From positions 60,593-124,592 of the forward strand of contig URHT01000002.1 in assembly GCA_900547745.1 (NCBI GenBank): 64,000 nucleotides of DNA, written 5' to 3'. Source of the DNA: an uncultured Eubacteriales bacterium. Lineage in GTDB: Bacteria > Bacillota > Clostridia > Oscillospirales > Oscillospiraceae. Position numbers and translations under genes: made by a program. Positions 1 to 7,556 of this stretch are shown in pieces. Each line of letters opens with the position of its first letter. The stretch's first letter is position 1. The notes under the pieces were generated by a model. It searched no databases. It had not been told where the DNA came from and saw nothing but the letters and a program-made list of their open reading frames with translations.

Positions 1-1
1 C

Positions 2-340
2 ATCGGGGCGGGACACCTGTACGTCATGGAGGACGCAGATGGTGTATACGCCGTATTCGCCTTTATACCGGGGGATGACCCCACCTATGCCCACATTGAG
101 GGGGCATGGCGGGATGACAGCGCCTACGGTACCCTGCACCGATTGGGCAGCGACGGCACCCGCCGGGGCGTATTCGCGGAAGCGGCGGCGTGGGCGGCGC
201 GGCAGTGCCCCCACCTGCGGGCGGATACCCACGCGGCCAATCTGACCATGCGGCACTGCATGGAGCGGGCGGGCTTCGTGTACTGCGGCGTCATCTATGT
301 GGCGGACGGCACGCCCCGCGTGGCCTATGAAAAAGTATAA
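2..340 (+). CDS. GNAT family N-acetyltransferase, C-terminal part (runs off the window)
   Basis: The frame is open from base 2, so the start lies upstream of the window; an internal ATG at 26 is unlikely to be the start. The visible 112 residues look like the second half of a GNAT acetyltransferase: a beta-strand YAVFAFI, an IEGAW segment, and the late motif LRADTHAANLTMRHCMERAGF (typically ADTHxxNxxMxxxxxKxGF), ending with a DGTPRVAYEK tail. The substrate cannot be told. A small zinc protein gene follows 11 bp downstream, probably co-transcribed. Confidence 0.75.
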   Translation: MGAGHLYVMEDADGVYAVFAFIPGDDPTYAHIEGAWRDDSAYGTLHRLGSDGTRRGVFAEAAAWAARQCPHLRADTHAANLTMRHCMERAGFVYCGVIYVADGTPRVAYEKV

Positions 341-351
341 GGAGAACGGAT

Positions 352-576
352 ATGGATCCTATTTTTGAGATCGAGCTGGAGGAGTGCCCCGTCTGCCGGG
401 GTGCCGGCGTCATGCAGGATGAGCAGGGCTGGAGCGTCTCTGTCAGCTGCATGGACTGCGGCGCGGAGACGGCCCACGCGGAGTACCGCACGCCGGAGCA
501 GCGGCTGGAGGCCGCACGGCGCGTGGCGCTGCTGTGGAACATGGGCAAGGTCATCCACACCGGCGTGGGTGACTGA
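352..576 (+). CDS. Small Lar-like zinc-ribbon protein
   Basis: This 74-residue acidic protein has an early CPVCRGAG knuckle (residues 12-19) and a second pair SCMDCGAET (residues 34-42), giving one four-cysteine zinc site. It ends with a helix EQRLEAARRVALLWNMG, which resembles restriction-alleviation (Lar) family and phage-type zinc proteins. A GGAGAACG ribosome site precedes the ATG. The biological role is not known; the family resemblance is by motif only. A strong hairpin terminator follows. Confidence 0.6.
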   Translation: MDPIFEIELEECPVCRGAGVMQDEQGWSVSVSCMDCGAETAHAEYRTPEQRLEAARRVALLWNMGKVIHTGVGD

Positions 577-588
577 AAGAGCAATAAA

Positions 589-620
589 GGAGGCCCGCGC
601 CGATCGGCGCGGGCCTCCTT
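589..620. terminator. Bidirectional terminator between convergent genes
   Basis: A 14-bp GC-rich inverted repeat (GGAGGCCCGCGCCG with CGGCGCGGGCCTCC) is followed by a T-rich run on the plus strand. It sits between the small zinc protein and the end of the minus-strand rpe operon. Confidence 0.85.
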
Positions 621-626
621 TGTTCT

Positions 627-1691
627 TTATTCATCAATTTTGCCCCGTGCGTGGAGCACATCATCGGCGGTGAGGGTCATCAGATCCTCCCGCGTGACGC
701 TCTCCAGCTTGGCAAGGCGGTTGTTCTGGGCCACCAGAATGTGCTCGAAAATGTTCCGGACGCCCCGGGCGTTGCCGAAGCCGTCGCCGTCGGCGCTCTC
801 CTCCGCGATGTAGTCCCGTACCAGTGGCTCCGCCTCCGGCGACAGGACGTAGCCCTTGCCGCAGCGCATCTTGAAAATAGCCATCAGCTCGTCCAGTGAG
901 TAGTCCTCAAACAGCAAAAAGCGGTTGAAGCGGGACTCAAGGCCGGGGTTGGAGTGGATGAACTTATCCATCAGATCAGTGTAGCCCGCCACAATGACCA
1001 CCAGATCATCCCGGTGATCCTCCATGGCCTTCAGCAGCGTGTCGATGGCCTCCTGCCCGAAGTCGTTCTCGCTGCGCCCGTTGAGGGCATAGGCTTCGTC
1101 CACAAACAGCACGCCGCCCATGGCCTTTTCGATGACCTTCTGGGTCTTCAGGGCCGTCTGCCCCACATATCCCGCCACCAGACCGCTGCGGTCCACCTCC
1201 ACCAGCTGCCCCTTGGACAGGATGCCCAGACTCCGGTAGATGCGGGCCATCATCCGGGCCATCATGGTCTTGCCCGTGCCGGGATTGCCGGTGAACACCA
1301 TGTGCAGGGACATGTCGGTGGTGGGCAGCTCGTGCTGCTGGCGCAGCTTGTAGACCTGCACCATGTTGATAAGGTTGTGTACCTCCTCCTTCACCACACC
1401 CAGTCCGATGTAGCTGTCCAGCTCCGCCAGCAGATCCTCGATCTTCTCCGGCGGCGGCAGCTCCTCCTCGGCGGGCTTCTCGTCGCCGGGCTTGGCGGTG
1501 GCGGTGGGAGGCGCCTTCTTCTCCGCGTCCTTGGCGGGGGCGGACGGCGCGGCGGGGGACTTGGGGATGTCGCCGGTGACGTTCTCAAAGGGCGTGCCCC
1601 AGAAATCGCTGTTCATGCGCTTCATGCTGTTTTCCGTCATGGAGCGGATCACGTCCAGCTGCTGGAGAATGATCTTGTCTTTCTTATCCAT
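627..1691 (-). CDS. AAA+ ATPase of the SpoVK/CbbX type
   Basis: This 354-residue protein has a short N-terminal part, a Pro/Ala/Lys-rich linker (about residues 40-80), then an AAA module: Walker A FTGNPGTGKT near residue 132, a YVGQTALKT pore-loop region, Walker B GGVLFVDEAYAL near residue 188, and an arginine-finger region (GLESRFNRF). The arrangement matches the CbbX/SpoVK family of hexameric remodelling ATPases. Its client is unknown; there is no Rubisco nearby. It is the last gene of the operon starting at rpe, 12 bp after the Gx transporter gene, and ends at the bidirectional terminator. Confidence 0.8.
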   Translation of the reverse strand: MDKKDKIILQQLDVIRSMTENSMKRMNSDFWGTPFENVTGDIPKSPAAPSAPAKDAEKKAPPTATAKPGDEKPAEEELPPPEKIEDLLAELDSYIGLGVVKEEVHNLINMVQVYKLRQQHELPTTDMSLHMVFTGNPGTGKTMMARMMARIYRSLGILSKGQLVEVDRSGLVAGYVGQTALKTQKVIEKAMGGVLFVDEAYALNGRSENDFGQEAIDTLLKAMEDHRDDLVVIVAGYTDLMDKFIHSNPGLESRFNRFLLFEDYSLDELMAIFKMRCGKGYVLSPEAEPLVRDYIAEESADGDGFGNARGVRNIFEHILVAQNNRLAKLESVTREDLMTLTADDVLHARGKIDE

Positions 1692-1703
1692 AGGTAGACC
1701 TCC

Positions 1704-2216
1704 TCAGTAGGATAGGTGGATATTGCGCATGGCGCGGAACAGCAGACCGGCCACAAAGCCGGTGAGCGTGCCGGTGACCAGAGAAACCGCCAGCAGAAAC
1801 GGCAGATACCCCAGCACCATGGTATTGCCCAGTGTGATGCAGGCGGCGGCCATCTGGCCGAGGTTGTGGGCCGCCGCGCCGCCGATGGACACGCCGTAGA
1901 CGGACAGCCTCCTGCACCGGCGCAGGGCGATCATCACCAGCATGGCGGTGAAGCCCCCCAGCAGACTGAACAGCAGGGCCGACAGGTTTCCGGCGAACAG
2001 ACCGCCCAGCAGGCACCGGGCCGTCAGGATGGTCAGCGCGGGGACGGCGCCCAGCTCGTAGAGAGCGAACACGGTGACGATGTTGGCAAGACCCAGCTTC
2101 ACGCCGGGCAGCGGCACGATAAGCGTCACGGGGAACAGGCTTTCCAGCGTACTCAGACCCAGCGCCAATGCCGTCAGCACGGCGCACAGGGCGATGGAGC
2201 GTGCGTTCAGCTTCAT
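1704..2216 (-). CDS. Gx transporter family membrane protein (HepS component I-like, EetB-like)
   Basis: A 170-residue, very hydrophobic protein with about five membrane segments and the typical motif pattern PGVKLGLANIVTVFAL, LGGLFAGNLSALLFSLLGG and GAAAHNLGQMAAA. The family is often named heptaprenyl diphosphate synthase component I, but it is an ECF-S-like membrane protein. The ATG at 2216 starts at the conserved first helix. It follows a NusG II domain gene and apbE; the same trio occurs in flavin-based extracellular electron transfer loci (EetA/EetB/FmnB), so a link to quinone or flavin electron transfer is possible. Confidence 0.75.
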   Translation of the reverse strand: MKLNARSIALCAVLTALALGLSTLESLFPVTLIVPLPGVKLGLANIVTVFALYELGAVPALTILTARCLLGGLFAGNLSALLFSLLGGFTAMLVMIALRRCRRLSVYGVSIGGAAAHNLGQMAAACITLGNTMVLGYLPFLLAVSLVTGTLTGFVAGLLFRAMRNIHLSY

Positions 2217-2226
2217 GGCGCACCTC

Positions 2227-2661
2227 CTAACCCAGCACCGCGTCCACGTCGGACGCGGCGCCCACCAGCGAGATGACCACCTGCGCCGGCAGGCACACGA
2301 TGGACTGTCCCGCCCGGGAGATGGCCCCGGTGTGGACGCAGTCCTGCCCCGGACAGTCGGAGTCGGAGACGCGGACGCTCCATTCCGGGCTGAAGGGCAG
2401 GTCACTGTACGACGGGGAGAGGGTCAGCGTATAGCCGCCGCGGCCCTCGATGCGGACAGGCCCGTCCGGCAGCTGCGTCACCGGCGTGCGGGACTGCTCC
2501 TGCCCCCCTACGGTGATGACCAGCGTCAGCTGGTCGCCGCCCCCGGTCTTGGGCAGGTAGAACCACAGCGCGGAGACGACGGCCAGCAGCAGCACCGCCG
2601 CCGCCAGCAGCACGTCCCAGCGGTTGAATTTTAACTCAGGCGGCGATGGGTTGGAAGTCAT
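2227..2661 (-). CDS. NusG domain II-containing membrane-anchored protein
   Basis: A 144-residue protein with one N-terminal membrane anchor (about residues 14-32) and an extracytoplasmic NusG-II-like domain. The hallmark is the segment SDCPGQDCVHTGAISRAGQ followed by IVCLPAQVVI, with the conserved DCPxxxCVxxGxI and CLP elements. The start at 2661 overlaps the end of apbE by 26 bp, which suggests translational coupling. In some Firmicutes such domains are fused to an FMN-binding domain (EetA); here that domain is absent. Confidence 0.8.
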   Translation of the reverse strand: MTSNPSPPELKFNRWDVLLAAAVLLLAVVSALWFYLPKTGGGDQLTLVITVGGQEQSRTPVTQLPDGPVRIEGRGGYTLTLSPSYSDLPFSPEWSVRVSDSDCPGQDCVHTGAISRAGQSIVCLPAQVVISLVGAASDVDAVLG

Positions 2662-3643
2662 AGGCGCAGCCCTCCGGTGCGGTGATGGCATCCGACAGGC
2701 CGGGGGTATACAGCAGACGGCCGTCGGCGGTGATGAGGATCAGTTCAAAGCCGCCGTGGGCGCGCCAGAAGGACACGGCCTCCTGCTCGCCCATGACGTA
2801 CAGAGCGGTGGAATAGGCGTCCGCCGCCGTGCCGTCGTCGGAGATAACGGTGACGGACAGCAGGTCGCTGTCGGCGGGACGTCCGGTGCGGGGGTCGAGG
2901 ATGTGCTGGTACACCGTGCCGTCCGCCGCCTCGAAATAGCGCTGATAGCCGCCCGAGGTGACGGCGAAGCAGTCGGTAAGCGCCACGGTGGCGGCGTAGC
3001 CGCTGGCGGCGGGGTCTTGGATGCCCACGTTCCACACGGAGCCGTCGGGCTTGCTGCCGCAGACGTAGACGTTGCCCCCCAGCGATACCACGGCGGAGGT
3101 AACGTCATAGGCCCGGAAAATATCCGCCACCTGCTGGGAGGCGTAGCCCTTGGCGATGCCGCCCAGATCCACGGCGCAGCCCTCGTCCAGCGTCACGCCG
3201 CCGTCCATATGGACGTGCCCGCCGCCCACCAGCGGCAGCAGCGCGTCGATCTCCTCCTGCGCGGGGACGTGGGGCGCGTCGGAGGTGATGCCCCACAGGG
3301 CCACCAGCGGGGCCACAGTCATATCAAACGTGCCGCCCGTCTCATCGGCAAGGGCCAGCGCCCGCGTCAGCAGCTCCCGCGTCTCCTGCTGCACCGCCAC
3401 GGTCTCACCGGCGTTGAGCCGGCTGACGTCGCTGGTGTCGATGGTGCGGGAGAGGATGGCCTCCAGCCGGTTGATTTCACGGGAGGCGGCGGTCAGCGCC
3501 TCGTCGGCGCTGTCGCCGTAGGCGGCCAGGGTCATGTAGGTATCCATGGCGAACAGGGATATCTCCTGCGGCTTTTTCGCCCCGCAGGCGGCAAGGGCCA
3601 GCGCCGTCAGGCAGGCCAGCAGCAGACAGGCGAGACGTTTCAC
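2636..3643 (-). CDS. apbE: FAD:protein FMN transferase (ApbE), lipoprotein
   Basis: A 335-residue lipoprotein: the signal sequence ends in a lipobox LALAAC (Cys at about 20). ApbE attaches FMN to threonine residues of extracytoplasmic redox proteins. Seen are the early MDTYMTL motif, DLGGIAKGYA, SLGGNVYVCG, HILDPRTGRPA and the metal-binding DAYSTALYVMG region. The GTG start at 3643 overlaps the recR stop codon (GTGA), so it is translationally coupled; the frame extends further upstream only as an antisense-like shadow of recR. Its flavinylation target is not in the window. Confidence 0.92.
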   Translation of the reverse strand: MKRLACLLLACLTALALAACGAKKPQEISLFAMDTYMTLAAYGDSADEALTAASREINRLEAILSRTIDTSDVSRLNAGETVAVQQETRELLTRALALADETGGTFDMTVAPLVALWGITSDAPHVPAQEEIDALLPLVGGGHVHMDGGVTLDEGCAVDLGGIAKGYASQQVADIFRAYDVTSAVVSLGGNVYVCGSKPDGSVWNVGIQDPAASGYAATVALTDCFAVTSGGYQRYFEAADGTVYQHILDPRTGRPADSDLLSVTVISDDGTAADAYSTALYVMGEQEAVSFWRAHGGFELILITADGRLLYTPGLSDAITAPEGCAYDFQPIAA

Positions 3644-4239
3644 AGCTCCCGCCGCCCTTCCAGCGCCCGCATCAGCGTGGCGTCGTCGGCAAATTCCAGA
3701 TGACCGCCCACGGGGATGCCGTAGGCCAGCCGCGTGACCTTCACGCCGAAGGGCTTCAGCAGCCGGGCGATATACAGCGCCGTGGCCTCGCCCTCGGTGT
3801 CGGGGTTGGTGGCCATGATGACCTCGGTGATGCCGCCCTGCGCCGCCCGATCCAGCAGGGATTTGATATGCAGGTCGTCCGGCCCTACATGATTCATGGG
3901 GGACAGTACGCCGTGGAGGACGTGGTAGCGGCCCCGGTACTCCCGGCTCCGTTCGATGGCGATCACGTCCCGGGGGTCGGCCACCACGCAGATGGTGGCG
4001 TCGTCCCGCTTGGGGTCGGCACAGATGGGGCACAGGCCCCCGGCGGTCAGATTCTGGCAGACGGGACACAGCGTCACGCTGCGCTTGGCATCGGTGATGG
4101 CGTCGGCAAAGGCCTGCGCCTCCTGGGCGGGCAGGCTCAGCACATGGAACGCCAGCCGCTGGGCGGACTTGTAGCCCACGCCGGGCAGCTTGGCAAACTG
4201 TTCCACCAGCTTTTCCAGTGGGGCGGGGAAGTATTCCAT
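3640..4239 (-). CDS. recR: Recombination mediator RecR
   Basis: A 199-residue RecR: an N-terminal helix-hairpin-helix (FAKLPGVGYKSAQRLAFHVL), a four-cysteine zinc finger (CPVCQN...CPIC, residues 54-69), a Toprim domain with VVADPRDVIAIE and ATNPDTEGEATALYI, and a C-terminal GIPVGGHLEFAD motif. It works with RecF/RecO to load RecA at gaps. The ATG at 4239 has AGAGG nine bases upstream; the TTG at 4248 would sit on the ribosome site. It lies 5 bp beyond the rpe stop codon. Confidence 0.95.
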   Translation of the reverse strand: MEYFPAPLEKLVEQFAKLPGVGYKSAQRLAFHVLSLPAQEAQAFADAITDAKRSVTLCPVCQNLTAGGLCPICADPKRDDATICVVADPRDVIAIERSREYRGRYHVLHGVLSPMNHVGPDDLHIKSLLDRAAQGGITEVIMATNPDTEGEATALYIARLLKPFGVKVTRLAYGIPVGGHLEFADDATLMRALEGRREL

Positions 4240-4244
4240 GGCGA

Positions 4245-4889
4245 TCAACCTCTCAGTGCGGCGATGGCGGCGGGGATGTCGGCGGCCTTGTACACAGCGG
4301 AGCCGGCTACCAGCACGTTGGCGCCGGCGGCGATGCAGAGTCTGCGGGTCTGGGTATCCACGCCGCCGTCCACCTCCAGCTCGCAGCCGGGGTTCATGGC
4401 GTCGATGTAGCCCCGGATAGTCTGCACCTTGGGCATCATGTCGGCCATGAATTTCTGACCGCCAAAGCCAGGCTCCACGGTCATGACCAGGATCAGCTCC
4501 ACCTTGTCGATAAACGGCAGCACGGCGCTGGCGGGAGTTTTGGGCTTCACCACCACGCCGGCCTTTTTGCCCTTGGCGTGGATCCTGTCGATGGCGGCGA
4601 GGATGTTCTCCTCCGTGTCCGCCTCCACATGGCAGGTGATGAGGTCGCCGCCGGCGTCGCAGAACTGCTCCACATAGCGGACGGGGCGCTCGATCATCAG
4701 GTGTACGTCCAGCGGCAGGGAGGTGGTGGGCCGGATGGACTTTACCACGGGGATACCGATGGAGATATTGGGCACGAACAGGCCGTCCATCACGTCCACA
4801 TGGACGTAGTCGGCGGTAGAGATGGCCTCGATGTCGCGGGCCAGATGGGCAAAGTCGGCGGACAGGATGGAGGGGGCGATCTTGATCAT
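4245..4889 (-). CDS. rpe: Ribulose-phosphate 3-epimerase
   Basis: A 214-residue TIM-barrel enzyme that interconverts ribulose 5-phosphate and xylulose 5-phosphate. It shows the start APSILSADFAHL, the metal and catalytic motif HVDVMDGLFVPNIS, LDVHLMIERP, VMTVEPGFGGQKF and EVDGGVDTQT, followed by the phosphate-binding ANVLVAGSAVYKA. A good ribosome site (AAAGGAAG) precedes the ATG. It is the first gene of the six-gene operon. Confidence 0.96.
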   Translation of the reverse strand: MIKIAPSILSADFAHLARDIEAISTADYVHVDVMDGLFVPNISIGIPVVKSIRPTTSLPLDVHLMIERPVRYVEQFCDAGGDLITCHVEADTEENILAAIDRIHAKGKKAGVVVKPKTPASAVLPFIDKVELILVMTVEPGFGGQKFMADMMPKVQTIRGYIDAMNPGCELEVDGGVDTQTRRLCIAAGANVLVAGSAVYKAADIPAAIAALRG

Positions 4890-5072
4890 GGGAAACTTCC
4901 TTTCAGCCGCACGGCGCTGGCCGGGGCGGCATAGTATAAGACGTGCAGACCGCCGCGCACCTGTGCAGAAGGCGCAGCCGGTTTCGCCCGCTGGCGGGGC
5001 GGCCTGCCGTTTTGCACCGGCGGGGGCCGGGGGCATACCGGCTCCCGCCCGGGCGGATGTACATATCAACAC

Positions 5073-5102
5073 ATTATAGCATAGAGCGCCTGTCGTTTGC
5101 AA
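5073..5102 (-). promoter_or_regulatory. Promoter of the rpe operon
   Basis: On the minus strand TTGCAA (5097-5102) is separated by 18 bp from a perfect TATAAT (5073-5078). The remaining 4890-5072 leader is GC-rich with no recognised riboswitch. Confidence 0.65.
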
Positions 5103-5158
5103 GAGCGCCCCGCCCACCACGAAAATTTGTCTAATTTGTGAATTTTCCATAAAGGGGC

Positions 5159-5187
5159 TTTACCTTTGCCGGCTTTTCCTGTAGAAT
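5159..5187 (+). promoter_or_regulatory. Candidate promoter of the zinc-ribbon membrane protein
   Basis: TTTACC (5159-5164) and TAGAAT (5182-5187) with a 17-bp spacer, about 40 bp before the ATG at 5226. Confidence 0.45.
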
Positions 5188-5225
5188 GTCGCGTTGAGAT
5201 AACACAGCAAGGGACGGTCTTCCGT

Positions 5226-5651
5226 ATGAGTTTTCTGAAAAGAATCGGCAATGCGCTGTCGCGGTTCATGTACGGCCGCAACGGTGCGGATCAGCTGGGG
5301 CTGACCACCATCTGGGCGGCGATCCTGCTGGACGTGGTCAACATCTTCATCAAGCAGCAAACCGTCCATCTGGCCGTCAGCTTCCTGTCCACGGTGCTGC
5401 TGGTCATCGCGGTCTACCGCGTGTTCTCCCGGAACCTGCAAAAGCGCCGGGCGGAGAACGCCCGTTTTCTGGAAAAGGTCTGGTGGCCGGTGAGGCGCCG
5501 CGCCGCCGGCAGCAGGCAGCAGCGGATGGACAAGGAGCACAAATATTTCACCTGCCCCAACTGCAAAACGGTGTGCCGTGTGCCCCGCGGCAAGGGGAAG
5601 ATCGTCATCACCTGCCCCAAGTGCGGCGGGGAGATCCGCGGCAAAAGCTGA
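5226..5651 (+). CDS. Membrane protein with C-terminal zinc ribbon
   Basis: A 141-residue protein: two close hydrophobic segments (about residues 25-45 and 48-68) followed by a basic stretch and a C-terminal zinc ribbon FTCPNCKTVCRVPRGKGKI with a second CPKCGG pair. Such proteins are common and uncharacterised in Clostridia. The ATG at 5226 is chosen because it begins at the conserved amphipathic MSFLKRIGNAL segment and has AAGGGA upstream. Monocistronic, ending at a strong terminator. Confidence 0.7.
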   Translation: MSFLKRIGNALSRFMYGRNGADQLGLTTIWAAILLDVVNIFIKQQTVHLAVSFLSTVLLVIAVYRVFSRNLQKRRAENARFLEKVWWPVRRRAAGSRQQRMDKEHKYFTCPNCKTVCRVPRGKGKIVITCPKCGGEIRGKS

Positions 5652-5660
5652 ACGAACGAT

Positions 5661-5697
5661 AAAGTAAGCCCTCCGGCTCTGCCGGAGGGCTTACTTT
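5661..5697. terminator. Bidirectional terminator
   Basis: A perfect 17-bp inverted repeat (arms 5661-5677 and 5681-5697, loop TCT), with A-rich and T-rich outer ends, serves the converging zinc-ribbon gene and the NlpC/P60 gene. Confidence 0.9.
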
Positions 5698-5719
5698 ATG
5701 TCATAGCTTGCCGCGGCGC

Positions 5720-6748
5720 TCAGAAGCGGCGTCCGCCCACGAAGTTCCTGCTGTAGTAATTGCTGTTCAGGGAGGACACGCACACGCAGTAGCCGTTGCT
5801 GCTGGAGGACGAGGCGTGGATGAACTCGTCGCCGCCCACATAGATGCCCACATGGGAGGCGGGGTAGCTGCCGTCGGAGAAGAACACCAGATCGCCGGGC
5901 TGCAGCTCGCTGCGGCTGACGTAGGTGCCGTAGTTCAGCTGCGGCGTAGCGCCGTGGGGCAGGGACACGCCCAGCTGGGCGTAGACATACATGGTGAAGC
6001 CGGAGCAGTCAAAGCCGCTGGGGGACGCACCGCCGTAGACATAGGGCACGCCCATGTACTGATAGGCGATGCTGACGGCGGAGCTGCCGTAGGTGCCGGA
6101 GGGCACGGTGCTGGCGCTGCCGGTGCTGTCGTCCGTATTGTCCGCGCTGCCGGTGTCGGCGGGCAGGGAGTCGCCCATGGTCACATACTGCTGCGCCACA
6201 TAGCCGGCGGTGCCGTTATAGGACACGGCGTACCAGCTGCCGTTCTCGGCCAGCACGGTGACGGAGGTGCCTCTGGACAGGGTGGCCAGAATGGACGCGG
6301 AGGTGCTGGCGTCGCTGCGCAGGCGCACGTCGGAGCCGTTGATGACGCCGCTGCCCAGAGACTTGCCGGAGTTCATCGTCGCCATCAGCTGGGAGGCGGC
6401 CTTGGCCTTTGCCTCCGCTTCCGCCTTGGCTTTGGCCTCCGCTGCGGCCTTGGCCTCGGCGGCGGCCTTCTCCGCGGCCTTACGCTGGATGGTGGCGACG
6501 GCTGTCTCCACCGCGTCCGGCGTGGCCGGCGTCACCACGGCGCACAGCGCCGCGCCGGAGGTCATGGCCGGGCCTGCCGCGTTTTCCAGCTTGAAAGACG
6601 CGGAGGGCAGGGAGACGGATGTGTGCAGGGGGATGGCGTGTGCCACCGGCACCACGGAGTCCTTGAACCGTCCCGTCAGAACGGTGACGCCGGTGACGGC
6701 GGAGATCATGAGAGCAGCGGCCAGCGCTGCGGTAACAATGCGCTTCAT
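5720..6748 (-). CDS. Secreted SH3 / NlpC-P60 peptidoglycan hydrolase
   Basis: A 342-residue exported protein. After a signal sequence (residues 1-25) come a Lys/Ala-rich helical segment (about 85-115, mostly alternating AAEAKA), a bacterial SH3 domain (SDVRLRSDASTSASILATL...YNGTAGYVAQQYV) and a C-terminal NlpC/P60 cysteine peptidase domain. Catalytic residues are visible: Cys in SGFDCSGFTMY, His in PASHVGIYVGG and a following EFIHAS. It probably cuts cell-wall peptides. It is transcribed 4 bp after a small gene, as a two-gene operon. Confidence 0.9.
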   Translation of the reverse strand: MKRIVTAALAAALMISAVTGVTVLTGRFKDSVVPVAHAIPLHTSVSLPSASFKLENAAGPAMTSGAALCAVVTPATPDAVETAVATIQRKAAEKAAAEAKAAAEAKAKAEAEAKAKAASQLMATMNSGKSLGSGVINGSDVRLRSDASTSASILATLSRGTSVTVLAENGSWYAVSYNGTAGYVAQQYVTMGDSLPADTGSADNTDDSTGSASTVPSGTYGSSAVSIAYQYMGVPYVYGGASPSGFDCSGFTMYVYAQLGVSLPHGATPQLNYGTYVSRSELQPGDLVFFSDGSYPASHVGIYVGGDEFIHASSSSSNGYCVCVSSLNSNYYSRNFVGGRRF

Positions 6749-6752
6749 AGGC

Positions 6753-7052
6753 TCACAGCTTTCCGGCCAGCGCCCGCTCCAGCCAGATGGTGCCCACATC
6801 CATGGCGGCGTACAGGCTGTCCTTCTCGGACTTCTTCACCACGCGGTCGCGGGAGCGCAGATCGGGGTCTGTCAGCTGCAGCTGCACGGACACGCGGGTG
6901 GCCACGTTCAGATCCTGCTCCTTCTTGGTGTCCAGGATCTGGAACATGACGATGTATTTGTCGGCCATGCTGCCGTAGTAGATGAGATTGTCCACCCGCC
7001 GCAGGGGATGATTTTTATAGACAAGGCCTTCGCCCTTTTTCACGTCTGCCAT
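6753..7052 (-). CDS. Conserved hypothetical protein, 99 aa
   Basis: A soluble 99-residue protein with mixed charge, no signal and no recognised domain. Notable parts are GLVYKNHPLRRVDNLIYYGSM, KYIVMFQILDTKKEQD and a C-terminal AMDVGTIWLERALAG. A GGAGGTACTTTAC leader gives a good ribosome site before the ATG at 7052. First gene of a two-gene unit with the NlpC/P60 hydrolase; function unknown. Confidence 0.7.
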   Translation of the reverse strand: MADVKKGEGLVYKNHPLRRVDNLIYYGSMADKYIVMFQILDTKKEQDLNVATRVSVQLQLTDPDLRSRDRVVKKSEKDSLYAAMDVGTIWLERALAGKL

Positions 7053-7085
7053 GTAAAGTACCTCCGTTGAAAACTTTGTAACCAA

Positions 7086-7114
7086 ATTGTAACACATCAG
7101 GCCGCCGCTGTCAA
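7086..7114 (-). promoter_or_regulatory. Promoter of the two-gene wall hydrolase operon
   Basis: Minus strand TTGACA (7109-7114), 17-bp spacer, TACAAT (7086-7091), close to the sigma-A consensus. Confidence 0.8.
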
Positions 7115-7170
7115 CGCGCACCAACAGGAAAAATTCGGAAAATGCCGCCGGAACAGAGAAAAAAGACGGA

Positions 7171-7207
7171 AAAAATGCCGCGCGGCATGGCCACGCGGCA
7201 TTTTTTT
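7171..7207. terminator. Terminator downstream of ireB
   Basis: Arms AAAAATGCCGCG and CGCGGCATTTTT around a short loop, with a T run on the minus strand right after ireB. Confidence 0.85.
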
Positions 7208-7214
7208 GCATCTT

Positions 7215-7460
7215 TTACAGCTCCAGATAGCTTTTGACCAGCACCTGCAGCAGCTCGTCCCGGTCGATCTTGCAGATCAGCGTCCGGGCGGAGTTGTGGT
7301 TGGTGATGTAGGTGGGATCCTCCGACAGGATGTAGCCCACGATCTGGTTGATGGGGTCGTAGCCCTTCTCCTTCAGGGCCTCGTAGACGGTGGTCAGGAT
7401 ATAGTGGACCTGCTGATCCTTATCCTCAGCCGCATTGAACCTTCTGGTGTAGTCGTCCAT
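7215..7460 (-). CDS. ireB: IreB family regulatory phosphoprotein
   Basis: An 81-residue protein matching the IreB/UPF0297 family over its whole length: an ETxxF-like start with a threonine pair in YTRRFNA, then ILTTVYEALKEKGYDPINQIVGYILSEDPTYIT and ARTLICKIDRDELLQVLVKSYL. In enterococci IreB is a substrate of the Ser/Thr kinase IreK and affects cephalosporin resistance. Here the gene is alone, without the usual yqgF and DUF1292 neighbours. Confidence 0.9.
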   Translation of the reverse strand: MDDYTRRFNAAEDKDQQVHYILTTVYEALKEKGYDPINQIVGYILSEDPTYITNHNSARTLICKIDRDELLQVLVKSYLEL

Positions 7461-7491
7461 ATTGGCACCGCCTTTCTCTCATATCCCTTTT

Positions 7492-7520
7492 AGTATACGC
7501 CATTTCCCCGTTTCTGTAAA
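7492..7520 (-). promoter_or_regulatory. Promoter of ireB
   Basis: Minus strand TTTACA (7515-7520), 17-bp spacer, TATACT (7492-7497). Confidence 0.75.
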
Positions 7521-7556
7521 GAGGGAAAACGTGCCGCCCCCGGAAAAAGTGGCCTG

